DNA from: Chloroflexota bacterium
GTDB taxonomy: Bacteria; Chloroflexota; Dormibacteria; Dormibacterales; Dormibacteraceae
Length of the DNA: 64,000 nucleotides
Direction of reading: 5' to 3'
NCBI GenBank assembly: GCA_005881275.1
Contig: VBEF01000042.1
Coordinates: forward strand, 1-64,000
A model generated the notes under the pieces. It ran no database searches and had not been told where the DNA came from. It saw nothing but the letters and a program-made list of their open reading frames with translations. This document shows positions 1 through 10,200 of this stretch, in pieces; position 1 is the first letter of the stretch; the number at the start of each line of letters is the position of its first letter. The position numbers were made by a program, and so were the translations under genes.

Positions 1-18
1 GGCGACCTCGAGACTCCC

Positions 19-84
19 GGATAGTCCGGACGAAGCGACCCGATGTCGCAGCGATTCCCCGGATAGTCCGGACTATCCGGATAG
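19..84. repeat. Paired palindromic repeat, locus 1: GGATAGTCCGGAC (19-31) and GGATAGTCCGGACTATCC (61-78) plus trailing GGATAG
   Basis: Direct reading; same 18-bp palindrome occurs at 22005 and 30155; start-to-start spacing 42 bp. Confidence 0.9.
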
Positions 85-98
85 GGGTCGCATAGGAG

Positions 99-2492
99 GT
101 GCGCATCTCGTACGAGTGGCTCGGAGAGTTCGTCGACCTCGATGGCGTCACGCCGAAGGACGCCGCCGACGTCCTGACGCGGCTCGGGGTCGAGGTCGAG
201 TCGCTGGTCCTCGTTGATCTCTCGCAGATCGTCATCGGCAAGGTCCTTGAGCAGATCAAGCACCCGACATCGCGCGACGACCTGTGGGTGCACCAAGTAG
301 ACATCGGTGGGAAGACGCTGCAGGTCATCGCCGGCGCGCCGAACGCGGTTCCCGGGTCGCTGGTCCCCGTCGCGCTGCCCGGGACCACGGTGCCCAACGG
401 CACGCCGGTCAAGGACACGAAGATCGCCGGCTACGACGCGAAAGGAATGCTGTGCTCCTCGGACGAGCTGCTCCTCGGTGGCGATCACTCGGAAAGAAAG
501 ATCCTCATTCTGGACACCGGCACGCCCGGCGCTCCGCTGACGTCCGTGATCCCGAGCCAGGCGATCATGGAGGCCGAGATCACATCCAACCGCCCGGACG
601 AGATGGGCCATCTCGGCGTGGCGCGCGAGCTCGGGGCGGGACTCGACCGGCCGGTGCAGCGCGACTTCATGCCCGCGTTCACGGGCACCGCGGACCCGCC
701 CGGCCGGGATCTGGTCAAGGTCGCGATCGACGACCCGGACCTGTGCAGCCGGTACATCGGTGGCGTGATCAAGGGCGTCAAGGTAGGGCCGAGCCCCGAA
801 TGGATGCAGCGGAGACTGCGGGCGTGCGGTGTGCGGCCCATCAACAACATCGTCGACACAACCAACTACGTGTTGCTGGAGTACGCGCAGCCGCTGCACG
901 CGTTCGACCTGAATAAGCTGACCGGCCCCGAGATCCACGTCAGGCGAGCCCGCGCGCAAGAAAAGCTGCTCTGCCTCGATGGTGTGGAGCGAGAGCTCAC
1001 GCCTGAAATGCTCGTCATCGCGGACTCGAAGCGCCCTGTCGCCATCGCCGGCGTGATCGGAGGCGAGGAGTCTGCCGTCACCGGGGAGACGACCGACATC
1101 TTGCTCGAGTCGGCGAACTTCAACGGACCGAGCGTCCGCCAGACGTCGCGATCGCTGGGCCTGCGCACCGAGGCCTCCGCTCGCTTCGAGCGCGCCCTGC
1201 CGCCCGAGCTGGCGCTGGCCGGCGCGAGGCGTGCCGCGTCGCTGATAGCCGAGCTGGCCGGCGGCAACGTGCATCGGGAGTGGGCTGACATCTACCCCCG
1301 GCCACAGGAGCCGGTTCGGGTCAACCTGAAGCCTGCTCTCATCGATGATCTTCTCGGCACGCATGTGCCGCTCGAGGAGGCGGAGTCGATTCTCAAACGC
1401 CTGAACTTTCACGTGAAGGTGCAGGGCGATGGGGAGTGGGATGTGTTGCCGCCGGTGTTCAGGCTCGACGTCACCATCCCCGAAGACCTGGTCGAGGAGG
1501 TTGGTCGGGTATACGGCTACGACCGCGTTCCGCCCACGCTGCCCGGCCGCAGGCACGAGAAGTGGACGCCTTCGTCACCGAGCATCGACCGCCGGCTCGA
1601 CACGGCCCGCGAGGTGCTGGCCGGAGCCGGCTTCACGGAGACGTGGAATCCGGCCCTTGTGTCGGGCAAGAAGCTCGAGGACCTGCGCATCGCCGCCCAC
1701 GCGATGCGAGTGATGAACGCGCTGAGCGACGACATGGACACGCTGCGCACATCGCTCCTCCCGTCGCTCATCGACGCCGCGGCGTTGAACCGCGATCGCG
1801 GCCGTCTCGACATCCGCGTCTACGAGATCGCGGCGGCCTACCTCGCGCCTGTTGGGGAACACAAGGCAGGACAGCCTGAAGAGCCCCTCCGTCTGGCGGC
1901 CGCGGCATCAGCGGGCGCGTCGGCGGACGACGGGCGGATCGCGTTCTACCGCCTCAAGGCCGTCCTCGACGAGTGCGTGGGCTCCCTTTCCGCATCTTCG
2001 GTCGCCTATCAGCGCGCGGCCGCCCAGCTGTTTCACCCGGGACGCTGCGCAGCGGTGGTCATGGACGGCCGCCAGCTCGGCTACATCGGTGAGGTGCACC
2101 CCTCAGTCAGCGCGGGCGCAAAGCTCGACGGCAGGTACGTGGCATTCGAGATCGATGTCGAGCCGCTGCTCGCCGCGGCCCGCATCCCTCGCGCCCAGCC
2201 CCTTCCACGCTTTCCGGCCGTGGAGCGCGACCTTGCCGTCGTGGTCGAGGAAACCGTCGCAGCGGCGGCCATCCTGGCCGCGATCAAGGAGTCCGCGGGT
2301 GACTTGCTCGAGCATGTTCGCGCGTTCGACGAATACCGAGGAGCGCAAGTTCAGGACGGCCACAAGAGCATCGCGTTTACCTTGACTTTCCGAAGCCCGG
2401 GGCGCACCCTGACGGACGCCGAAGTGGACAGGGTCATGTCAGAGATCAAGCTGGGGCTGGAAAAAAGACACCGCGCCAGGTTCAGAGAGTGA
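99..2492 (+). CDS. pheT: Phenylalanine--tRNA ligase beta subunit
   Basis: 797 aa, MRISYEWLGEFVDL start, B3/B4, B5 and C-terminal anticodon-binding-like domains. Confidence 0.95.
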   Translation: MRISYEWLGEFVDLDGVTPKDAADVLTRLGVEVESLVLVDLSQIVIGKVLEQIKHPTSRDDLWVHQVDIGGKTLQVIAGAPNAVPGSLVPVALPGTTVPNGTPVKDTKIAGYDAKGMLCSSDELLLGGDHSERKILILDTGTPGAPLTSVIPSQAIMEAEITSNRPDEMGHLGVARELGAGLDRPVQRDFMPAFTGTADPPGRDLVKVAIDDPDLCSRYIGGVIKGVKVGPSPEWMQRRLRACGVRPINNIVDTTNYVLLEYAQPLHAFDLNKLTGPEIHVRRARAQEKLLCLDGVERELTPEMLVIADSKRPVAIAGVIGGEESAVTGETTDILLESANFNGPSVRQTSRSLGLRTEASARFERALPPELALAGARRAASLIAELAGGNVHREWADIYPRPQEPVRVNLKPALIDDLLGTHVPLEEAESILKRLNFHVKVQGDGEWDVLPPVFRLDVTIPEDLVEEVGRVYGYDRVPPTLPGRRHEKWTPSSPSIDRRLDTAREVLAGAGFTETWNPALVSGKKLEDLRIAAHAMRVMNALSDDMDTLRTSLLPSLIDAAALNRDRGRLDIRVYEIAAAYLAPVGEHKAGQPEEPLRLAAAASAGASADDGRIAFYRLKAVLDECVGSLSASSVAYQRAAAQLFHPGRCAAVVMDGRQLGYIGEVHPSVSAGAKLDGRYVAFEIDVEPLLAAARIPRAQPLPRFPAVERDLAVVVEETVAAAAILAAIKESAGDLLEHVRAFDEYRGAQVQDGHKSIAFTLTFRSPGRTLTDAEVDRVMSEIKLGLEKRHRARFRE

Positions 2493-2600
2493 GATCCGGC
2501 GCGAATTTCGCACGCATTCGCGTGCCGTTTTGTAGGGATCCCCGCGAAATCACGGGCTTGCGCTCTGAATTCGTGGGGATATTTCGGGGGAAGCAGTAAT

Positions 2601-3155
2601 TTGACCTGGATCGATATCTTTCCGATCGTGCTCATCGCCGCGTACGGCGTGGGCGGGTTCTTCAGCGGGTTGATCCGGCGGTTCATAGGTCTGATCGCGC
2701 TGTTCATCGGCCTCTGGGCGGGGACGAACTTGGGCATTCAGGCGGGCGCCATCCTGCAGCAAACGTCGAGCTTCGCAACGCCGGATTCGCGCATCTATGG
2801 GTTCTTCGGGCTCATCGCCTCGGTGCTCATAATCGTCGAGGTCGCGACGCAGCTGGCGCACTCGCAGATCCAGATCCAAGCGGTCGTCTTGAACCGGACC
2901 CTTGGCACGTTGCTTGGTGTTGCGACCGCGTTCCTGCTGTCCGTTGTGGTGGTCTACGAACTCGGGGCTGCCGCGAATCCGATCGGTGGGGCGGAGCTTG
3001 ATCCAATGCAGCTGGGCCTCCGTGATGCGGTTCACCGCTCCCTGTTCATGGTCAAGCTGGTCAACGCAATCGACAGGCCGATCATCGCGCTGTTCCAGCC
3101 GCTTCTGCCTGGAGAACCGCAGATCTACTTCGGTCCAGGGCAGATCACTCCCTAG
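2601..3155 (+). CDS. CvpA family membrane protein
   Basis: Four hydrophobic segments, CvpA-like N-terminus. Confidence 0.6.
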   Translation: MTWIDIFPIVLIAAYGVGGFFSGLIRRFIGLIALFIGLWAGTNLGIQAGAILQQTSSFATPDSRIYGFFGLIASVLIIVEVATQLAHSQIQIQAVVLNRTLGTLLGVATAFLLSVVVVYELGAAANPIGGAELDPMQLGLRDAVHRSLFMVKLVNAIDRPIIALFQPLLPGEPQIYFGPGQITP

Positions 3156-3169
3156 CGCGTAATGGTGAT

Positions 3170-4330
3170 GTGAGTCGCGAGCTCTTCCAGCGCCTCCGCC
3201 AGCGGGCGGTGCAGATCCATGTCGAGGATCACCTTCGCGCACGTCTCGAGCGCGGCGACCGGGTGCGTGTGAAGCTGGGACTGGACCCAACCGCCCCGGA
3301 CCTCCACGTCGGGCATCTCGTGGTCCTCGACGTGCTGCGCGACTTTCAGGACGACGGACACACGGTCGTGCTGATCATCGGCGACTACACAGCGCTGATC
3401 GGCGACCCGAGCGGTCGCTCGGAAACGCGGCCGATGCTGACGCAGGATCAGGTCGCGGCGAACGCGGAAACGTACTTCCAACAGGTGTCACTCGTCCTCG
3501 ACCGAAGCAAGATCGAGGTGAGGCACAACTCGGAGTGGCTTGCCACGATGACCGCGGCGGACATCCTCCGCCTCATGGCCAAGGCGACCCTGCAGCAGGT
3601 GCTGCAGCGCGAGGACTTCGCGGACCGCATGAAAGCCGGCACCGCCATCGGCGCGCACGAGATCCTCTACCCGTTCAGCCAGGCCTACGACTCCGTCGCG
3701 ATCAAGGCGGACCTCGAGGTTGGTGGCACGGACCAGCTGTTCAACCTGCTGTTCGGCCGCGAGATCCAGAAGGCTTACGACCAGGACCCGCAGGACATCG
3801 CCGTGTTCCCACTGCTCGAGGGCACCGACGGCGAACAGAAGATGTCGAAGTCGCTCGGCAACTACATCGGCCTGGCCGAGCCCCCGCAAGAGATCTACGG
3901 CAAGACGATGTCCATCCCCGACAGGCTGATCGAGAAGTACGTGAAGCTCGTCTCAGGCCTGGACCCTGCGGGGCAGGGTGCGGTGCTGGCGATGAAGCCG
4001 CGCGACGCCAAGGCCGCGCTGGCAGGTCAGCTGGTGAAGCGGCTGCATGGCGAGGAGGCGGCTCGTCGGGCGGAGGAAGACTTCGACCTGAAGTTTCGCA
4101 GGCACGAGATCCCGGGCGAGATCGAGGAGCGCGCTGTTTCCAACCCGAAGGACCTCGTCGCCGTGCTGGTGGAGAGCGGGCTTCGCGAGAGTCGGGGCGA
4201 CGCGCGCCGCCTCATCGAGCAGGGCGGGGTTCGGATCAACGGAGAGAAAGCGGCTCCTGACGCCGTGTTGAAGGATGGCGATGTGCTGCAGGCCGGTAAA
4301 CGAAGTTTCGTTCGAATCCGCGTGGGCTAA
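3170..4330 (+). CDS. tyrS: Tyrosine--tRNA ligase
   Basis: HVGH-type signature, KMSKS motif, C-terminal S4 domain. Confidence 0.95.
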   Translation: MSRELFQRLRQRAVQIHVEDHLRARLERGDRVRVKLGLDPTAPDLHVGHLVVLDVLRDFQDDGHTVVLIIGDYTALIGDPSGRSETRPMLTQDQVAANAETYFQQVSLVLDRSKIEVRHNSEWLATMTAADILRLMAKATLQQVLQREDFADRMKAGTAIGAHEILYPFSQAYDSVAIKADLEVGGTDQLFNLLFGREIQKAYDQDPQDIAVFPLLEGTDGEQKMSKSLGNYIGLAEPPQEIYGKTMSIPDRLIEKYVKLVSGLDPAGQGAVLAMKPRDAKAALAGQLVKRLHGEEAARRAEEDFDLKFRRHEIPGEIEERAVSNPKDLVAVLVESGLRESRGDARRLIEQGGVRINGEKAAPDAVLKDGDVLQAGKRSFVRIRVG

Positions 4331-4363
4331 AATTATCGAAACTATGTTCGGAGGCTCCAGCTG

Positions 4364-5119
4364 ATGTCGGGTCATTCCAAATGGGCCGGGATCAAGCACA
4401 AGAAGGCCATCGTCGACGCCAAGCGCGGCCAGGCGTTCACGCGCGCCAGCCGCGAGATCACGATCGCCGCGAAAGAGGGCGGCGGCAACCTGGAGGGCAA
4501 CTTCCGGCTGCGGCTGGCGATGCAGAAGGCGCGCGAGATCAACATGCCCACCGACAAGATCCAGAACGCGATCAAGCGGGGAACGGGGGAGCTGGCCGGG
4601 GAAAGGCTGGAAGAGGTCCGCTACGAGGGGTACGGCCCCGCCGGCGTTGCGGTCATGGTCGACGCGCTCACCGACAACCGCAACCGCACCTCGGCGTCGA
4701 TCCGCCACCGCTTTTCCAAGCTGGGCGGAAACCTCGCCGAGAGCAACGCGGTGGGGTGGATGTTCGAGCGGAAAGGCGTCATCGCGGCCAACGCGGGCAA
4801 GAACGACCCGGAGGAGGTCGGTCTCGCCGCGATCGAGGCCGGCGCCGATGACGTGCAGGTCGAGGGCAAATCGGTCGAGATCACGGTGCCGCCCAACGCT
4901 TTCGAGAAGGTGAAGTCGGCGGTCGAGTCGCTTGGCGTCAACGTCGAGAACGCCGAGATCACGATGCAGCCAAAGCAGACCGTGGCCGTGGGCGAGGACA
5001 AGGCCGCGGCGGTGTTGAGGCTGATGGAGTCACTGGAGGAGGACGACGACGTCCAGCAGGTCTACGCCAACTTCGATATCCCATCCGACGTCCTGGAACG
5101 CGTCTCAGCACAGGTATAG
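4364..5119 (+). CDS. YebC/PmpR family protein
   Basis: MSGHSKWAGIKHKKAIVDAKRGQ signature. Confidence 0.95.
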   Translation: MSGHSKWAGIKHKKAIVDAKRGQAFTRASREITIAAKEGGGNLEGNFRLRLAMQKAREINMPTDKIQNAIKRGTGELAGERLEEVRYEGYGPAGVAVMVDALTDNRNRTSASIRHRFSKLGGNLAESNAVGWMFERKGVIAANAGKNDPEEVGLAAIEAGADDVQVEGKSVEITVPPNAFEKVKSAVESLGVNVENAEITMQPKQTVAVGEDKAAAVLRLMESLEEDDDVQQVYANFDIPSDVLERVSAQV

Positions 5120-5134
5120 AACGATGTTGGACCG

Positions 5135-5632
5135 ATGCCTGGCAAGCGCGACGGACTGATCCTCGGCATCGACCCAGGCCTGGCCGGCACCGGCTTCGCG
5201 CTGTTCGCCGAGCCGAACCTCGTCCTTTCTTGTAGCACCGTCGTCACCATCCCTGGTCGTGACGGCGCGCGCCTCCTCACGATCACCAACCACCTTCGGG
5301 CGCTGCTCGCGCAGCACCCACCGGCGGAGGCTTCGATCGAGGAGCTCTTCATGGGCCGCAATGCCACGAGCGCGGTCGGCGTCGCGCAGGCGCGCGGCGC
5401 GATCCTCATGGTGCTCGAGGAATGCGGAGTGCCGGTGTTCGAGTACAAGCCAAGCCAGGTGAAGGTGATCCTCACCGGCTACGGCAACGCCGACAAGTCG
5501 CAGATCTCGCGCATGCTCTCCGCGCAGGTCAAGCTGCCAGAGGGCCGGCTGGACGATCACGCGCGCGACGCGGTGGCGATCGCGCTTTGCCACGCACGCA
5601 GCCGGCGCTTCACCCAGGCCGCCTACAGGTGA
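5135..5632 (+). CDS. ruvC: Crossover junction endodeoxyribonuclease RuvC
   Basis: GIDPGLAGTGFA..., DHARDAVAIALCH. Confidence 0.93.
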   Translation: MPGKRDGLILGIDPGLAGTGFALFAEPNLVLSCSTVVTIPGRDGARLLTITNHLRALLAQHPPAEASIEELFMGRNATSAVGVAQARGAILMVLEECGVPVFEYKPSQVKVILTGYGNADKSQISRMLSAQVKLPEGRLDDHARDAVAIALCHARSRRFTQAAYR

Positions 5633-6246
5633 TCGCTCACCTCAGTGGGGTCGTGCGGAGGGCAGGTCCGGATTTCGTGGTTGTCGATGTAGGCGGCGTC
5701 GGCTACCTGGTTGCGGTGGCGACTCAAACTCGGCAGCAGCTGCCGCCGCCGGGCGGCGATGTCGAGCTGCACATCCACACGCAGGTCCGCGAGGATCAGC
5801 TCGCGCTCTACGGTTTCGCGTCCGTCGAGGAGCTCGACATGTTCGAGATGCTCATCCAGGTCGACGGTGTTGGACCGAAGGTGGGCCTCAACATCCTGAG
5901 CGCGTCCAGCCTCGAGGTCTTGAAGCGCGCCATCATGAGCGAGGATGCGGCTCCCATCAGGCGCGCGAGCGGCGTTGGGGCGCGAACGGCCGCGAAGGTG
6001 ATCATCGAGCTCAAGCCGCGACTCGACGCGGTCGCCACGCTCGATGCGGTGCCGCGCGCGGCCGCGATCGCGGGTGACGGGGCCGTGCCGAAGGCGGTGG
6101 AGTCGGCACTGCGAAATCTTGGGTTCTCGTCCCAGGAGGCTCGCACCGGCATCGAGTCGGTCGACTGGAAGACCTCGCCCTCGACCCAGGAGGCGCTGGC
6201 GGTGGCGCTGAAAGCGCTGGGTCAGGGAGGTCGACCCCGCCCGTGA
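5629..6246 (+). CDS. ruvA: Holliday junction branch migration protein RuvA
   Basis: MIAHLSGVVRR...VDVGGVGYLV; GTGA overlap with ruvC stop. Confidence 0.93.
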   Translation: MIAHLSGVVRRAGPDFVVVDVGGVGYLVAVATQTRQQLPPPGGDVELHIHTQVREDQLALYGFASVEELDMFEMLIQVDGVGPKVGLNILSASSLEVLKRAIMSEDAAPIRRASGVGARTAAKVIIELKPRLDAVATLDAVPRAAAIAGDGAVPKAVESALRNLGFSSQEARTGIESVDWKTSPSTQEALAVALKALGQGGRPRP

Positions 6247-6402
6247 CCGCGGATCTTCGGCGCCCATGCGGCCCATCTCCGTCGTTGCGCCCTGTGCTGC
6301 TCGCTTACGCATACGGATGCCCGCGCTGCGCTGCTCGGGCGCGCCTAGGATCTGAACCACCTGTGCACCGAATCTCTCGCCGCCCCGGCGGGGTCGACCT
6401 CC
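6226..6402. repeat. Segment bounded by a perfect 16-bp inverted repeat GGAGGTCGACCCCGCC / GGCGGGGTCGACCTCC
   Basis: Arms at 6226-6241 and 6387-6402. Confidence 0.85.
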
Positions 6403-6403
6403 G

Positions 6404-7426
6404 GTGACAGAAGAGAAGGTCCTCGACACGAAGTCTGACGACGAGCAGTACGACCTCACGCTGCGACCGAGGCTTCTTTCCGAGTACGTCGGTCAGGAGC
6501 AGGTCCGCGGAAACCTGAGCATCCTTCTCGAGGCGGCGCGCCGGCGCGACGAGCCGGTGGAGCACGTGCTCCTTTGCGGGCCTCCGGGCCTCGGCAAGAC
6601 CACCCTGGCGCACATCATCGCGAACGAGCTAGGCGTGGCGATCAAGGTCAGCTCGGGACCGGCGATCGACCACCAGGGCGCCCTCGGCTCGATCCTCCTC
6701 AACCTCACCACGCGGGACGTGTTCTTCATCGACGAGATCCACCGCCTCAACACGGTGGTGGAGGAGTCCCTCTACCCGGCCCTCGAGGACTTCCGCTTCG
6801 ACGCCGTGCTCGGCAAAGGTGTAGGGGCGAGCGCCGCCACTCTGCCGCTACCGCACTTCACGTGCGTAGGAGCTACGACGCGACAGGGCCTGCTGAGCGG
6901 GCCTTTGCGCGACAGATTCGGCGCGGTCTACCGCCTCGACTTCTACACGAAGCCGGAGCTGGAGAAAATCGTCGCTCGCTCGGCGCGGATCCTGGACATC
7001 GAGATCCACGCCGACGCGGTGTCCGAGATCGCACGCCGTGCCAGGGGCACGCCCCGCATAGCCAACCGCCTGCTCCGCCGGGTACGCGACTACGCGCAGG
7101 TGCGCAGCGACGGGCGCGCGACCGTCGACGTCACGCGGCACGCACTCAACATGCTGGAGGTCGACGAGATCGGCCTGGAGCCCCTCGACCGCCAGCTCCT
7201 CGAAACCGTGATCCTGAAGTTCAAGGGAGGGCCCGTCGGGCTCGACACCCTGGCTACATCCCTGTCCGAGGAGACCGAGACGATCGAGGACGTGCACGAG
7301 CCCTTTTTGATCCAGATCGGCTTCCTCGCCAGGACGGCCAGGGGACGGGTCGCCACCGAGCTCGCCTACCGGCATCTGGGCATCACCCCGCCGGCGTCCT
7401 CTTCCGAACAAACCCGCCTACTGTAG
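6404..7426 (+). CDS. ruvB: Holliday junction branch migration ATPase RuvB
   Basis: LLCGPPGLGKTTLA, DEIHRL, GATTRQGLLSGPLRDRFG. Confidence 0.96.
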   Translation: MTEEKVLDTKSDDEQYDLTLRPRLLSEYVGQEQVRGNLSILLEAARRRDEPVEHVLLCGPPGLGKTTLAHIIANELGVAIKVSSGPAIDHQGALGSILLNLTTRDVFFIDEIHRLNTVVEESLYPALEDFRFDAVLGKGVGASAATLPLPHFTCVGATTRQGLLSGPLRDRFGAVYRLDFYTKPELEKIVARSARILDIEIHADAVSEIARRARGTPRIANRLLRRVRDYAQVRSDGRATVDVTRHALNMLEVDEIGLEPLDRQLLETVILKFKGGPVGLDTLATSLSEETETIEDVHEPFLIQIGFLARTARGRVATELAYRHLGITPPASSSEQTRLL

Positions 7427-7432
7427 GCAGCA

Positions 7433-7639
7433 ATGGCTGACGTCGGGAAGCTTCTCCTGGTGTTCGGCGTGCTCCTCGTCGTCATCGGCGGGGCGCTGAT
7501 GCTTTTCGGCCGCTTTCACCTACCAGGCGATTTCACCTTTCGGAGCGGCAGCGTGACGGTGTACATACCGCTCGCCACGAGCATCATCCTGTCGATCGTC
7601 GCGACGATCGTGCTGAACCTGGTGTTCCGGCAGCGGTGA
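7433..7639 (+). CDS. DUF2905-like small membrane protein
   Basis: 68 aa, two TM segments, GRFHLPGDF motif. Confidence 0.7.
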   Translation: MADVGKLLLVFGVLLVVIGGALMLFGRFHLPGDFTFRSGSVTVYIPLATSIILSIVATIVLNLVFRQR

Positions 7640-7668
7640 TGCGTCCGACCGTACACTGATCGGCTGCC

Positions 7669-9174
7669 GTGCAGTTAGTCCTCAGCTGGCCAATCCGACT
7701 GTTCGTCGTCGGTGTTTTGGTGTTCTCGCTGTTCGTCGATGGCGCCGGCTACGTCTACCGCATCGCCAATCACTACCCGCTGACCGGCAACGTGGCCGGG
7801 CTGCCGCCGAACTTCGGCGGCTGGCAGCTCTACTTCCATCGCGGCCTCGACCTGGCTGGTGGAACGCACATCGACTACCAGCTCACAAACTTCCCGGCGG
7901 GCCAGAACCGGGCGGACGTGCAGCAGCGGACGATCGCGGTGATCAACAAGCGCGTCAACTCGTTGGGCGTCAGCGAACCCGAGATCCGCGGCGCGGGCTC
8001 CAGCAACGACCGGATCACGGTCGACCTGGCCGGGGTCAACGCCGCGCAGGCCCAGAAGACGATCGGCGCGGTGTCGAAGCTGGTCTATACGAAGTGGGTG
8101 CCTGACAGCAAGGTCACGAACGGCCCCGAGGCGGGGTACAAACCCGCGCTTACCGGGTTGACGGGCGACGACATCTCGAGCGCGACGGCGACCATCGACT
8201 CCACCGGCACATCGTGGGTGGTCAACATCCAGTTCACCTCCGCCGGCGCGACGAAGTTCGACAACCTGACCCGCGAGAACGTCAATGCGTGCCCGGGCGA
8301 CACAACCACCAGCCTCACGGCGAACTGCGCGCAGCGCCACCTCGCGATATGGCTGGACATGACGCAGGCTGACATCGACCACTGGGATGACGCGTCATAT
8401 GTGGCCAAGGTCTCGTCGCCCTACGACGCCGCCTGCCTCGCGTCGCAGACGCCGGACAAGGTCTGCGGCAAGCTCCTGACCGACCCCATCACACGCGAGG
8501 AGATCGCGGGGGGCCAGGCGCAGATAAGCGGCTCGTTCACTCAGCAGAGCGCCAACGACCTCGCGACCGGCATCAACTCCGGCTCGCTCCCGGTGGACCT
8601 CGTGGCCCTGGACGTCACCCAGGTCAGCGCCACGCTCGGCGCCGAGTCGGTAAAGCTCAGCCTCGCAGCAGGGCTGCTTGGTCTGGCGATCGTGGTGTTG
8701 TTCATGATCATCTACTACCGCGTGCCGGGCCTCCTGGCGAGCCTCGCCCTGCTTTTCTACGCGGGCGCGGTGCTCGCGGTGTTCAAGGTGTTGCCCGTCA
8801 CGCTCACCCTCGCCGGCATCACGGGCTTCATCCTTTCGGTCGGCATGGCGGTCGACGCCAACGTCCTGATCTTCGAACGCTTCAAAGAAGAGGTGAGGGC
8901 GGGCCGCACCATAACCGCCGCGGTCGACGCGGCGGTGCGCCGCGCCTGGCCCGCGATCCGCGACTCCAACACGTCGACATTCATCACCTGCGTCATCCTC
9001 GGCTTCATCGGCCCGTCGGCGGTGAAGGGGTTCGCCATCACACTGGGCATCGGAGTCGCGGCGAGCCTGATCTCTTCGATCATCGTCACGCACAACCTGC
9101 TTGCGATCGTGCTGACCGCCGGCGGTTTCCGCCGCCCAGCGCTACTCGGAGTAGACCGTGTCAGAAGTGTCTGA
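7669..9174 (+). CDS. secD: Protein translocase subunit SecD
   Basis: GLDLAGGTHIDYQL; C-terminal SecD/SecF TM domain (GMAVDANVLIFERFKEE). Confidence 0.93.
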   Translation: MQLVLSWPIRLFVVGVLVFSLFVDGAGYVYRIANHYPLTGNVAGLPPNFGGWQLYFHRGLDLAGGTHIDYQLTNFPAGQNRADVQQRTIAVINKRVNSLGVSEPEIRGAGSSNDRITVDLAGVNAAQAQKTIGAVSKLVYTKWVPDSKVTNGPEAGYKPALTGLTGDDISSATATIDSTGTSWVVNIQFTSAGATKFDNLTRENVNACPGDTTTSLTANCAQRHLAIWLDMTQADIDHWDDASYVAKVSSPYDAACLASQTPDKVCGKLLTDPITREEIAGGQAQISGSFTQQSANDLATGINSGSLPVDLVALDVTQVSATLGAESVKLSLAAGLLGLAIVVLFMIIYYRVPGLLASLALLFYAGAVLAVFKVLPVTLTLAGITGFILSVGMAVDANVLIFERFKEEVRAGRTITAAVDAAVRRAWPAIRDSNTSTFITCVILGFIGPSAVKGFAITLGIGVAASLISSIIVTHNLLAIVLTAGGFRRPALLGVDRVRSV

Positions 9175-10180
9175 CGTCAGGGCTGAAGAGCAGGGGGCGG
9201 ACATCGCCCCCGATGGTGGCGCTGCGGCGCAGCCAGACGCCGGGGCAGCTGCGCAGCCGGTCCCCGAGCCACGCGTCCGCCGGCTCAACATCATCGGCCG
9301 GCGCAACCTCTTCTTCGCGCTTTCCTTGATCATCATCATCCCCGGCATCGTCTCGATGGCCACACGACATTTCGCTCTGGGCATCGATTTTGCCGGCGGC
9401 ACAGAGATCACCGCGAGCTTCGCCAGCCACCCATCACTCGCCGAGGTGCAGCGGGCCGTAGACGCGGAGAACCTCAACGGAACTGTCATCGAGACCAGCG
9501 GAGGCAGCTACATCGTTCGCTACCCGCCCCTCAACGCTGCGCAGGTCACCGGCGTCCAGAACGACCTGCAAAGCAGACTTGGGTCGACCAACGTCCAGCA
9601 GATCCTGGTTGTAGGGGCCACGATCGCAGGCGAAACGATTCTGCTCTCGCTGCTCGCCGTGGTGGCCGCGGCGGTCGCCATCCTGGCACTCCTCGCCTGG
9701 CGGTTTCACAACGTGCCCGGTGGATGGCGCGCAGGCTTTCAGTTCGGCGGTTCGGCCCTCCTCGCACTGCTGCACGACGTCTTCATCCTGACCGGGGTCT
9801 TTTCGATCCTGGGCAAGGTGTTCGACCTCCGGATCGGAGAGATCGATGCCTTCTTCGTGACCGCCGTGCTCACGGTGGTTGGCTTCTCGGTCCATGACAC
9901 GATCGTCGTCTTCGACCGAATCCGCGAAAACCTCCGGGTCAGCCAGCGGCTTTCTTTCGAACAAATCGTGAACCTGAGCATCATGCAGACGGCCGCGCGG
10001 TCGATCATCACCAGCTTCACCGTCGTTCTGGTCCTGGCCGCCATCTTCATCTCGGGCGGTGAGACGCTCAGAGGCCTCTCCCTGGCGCTGCTGATCGGAA
10101 TCATCTCAGGCACCTACAGCTCGATCTTCAACGCGGCTCCGCTGCTGGTGGTGTGGCGGAGGCTTCAACCGCTGCGGTAG
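9158..10180 (+). CDS. secF: Protein translocase subunit SecF
   Basis: GIDFAGGTEI, VGFSVHDTIVVFDRIRENLR. Confidence 0.93.
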   Translation: MSEVSDVRAEEQGADIAPDGGAAAQPDAGAAAQPVPEPRVRRLNIIGRRNLFFALSLIIIIPGIVSMATRHFALGIDFAGGTEITASFASHPSLAEVQRAVDAENLNGTVIETSGGSYIVRYPPLNAAQVTGVQNDLQSRLGSTNVQQILVVGATIAGETILLSLLAVVAAAVAILALLAWRFHNVPGGWRAGFQFGGSALLALLHDVFILTGVFSILGKVFDLRIGEIDAFFVTAVLTVVGFSVHDTIVVFDRIRENLRVSQRLSFEQIVNLSIMQTAARSIITSFTVVLVLAAIFISGGETLRGLSLALLIGIISGTYSSIFNAAPLLVVWRRLQPLR

Positions 10181-10200
10181 GGTTTGGTTAAGTACCGGAC

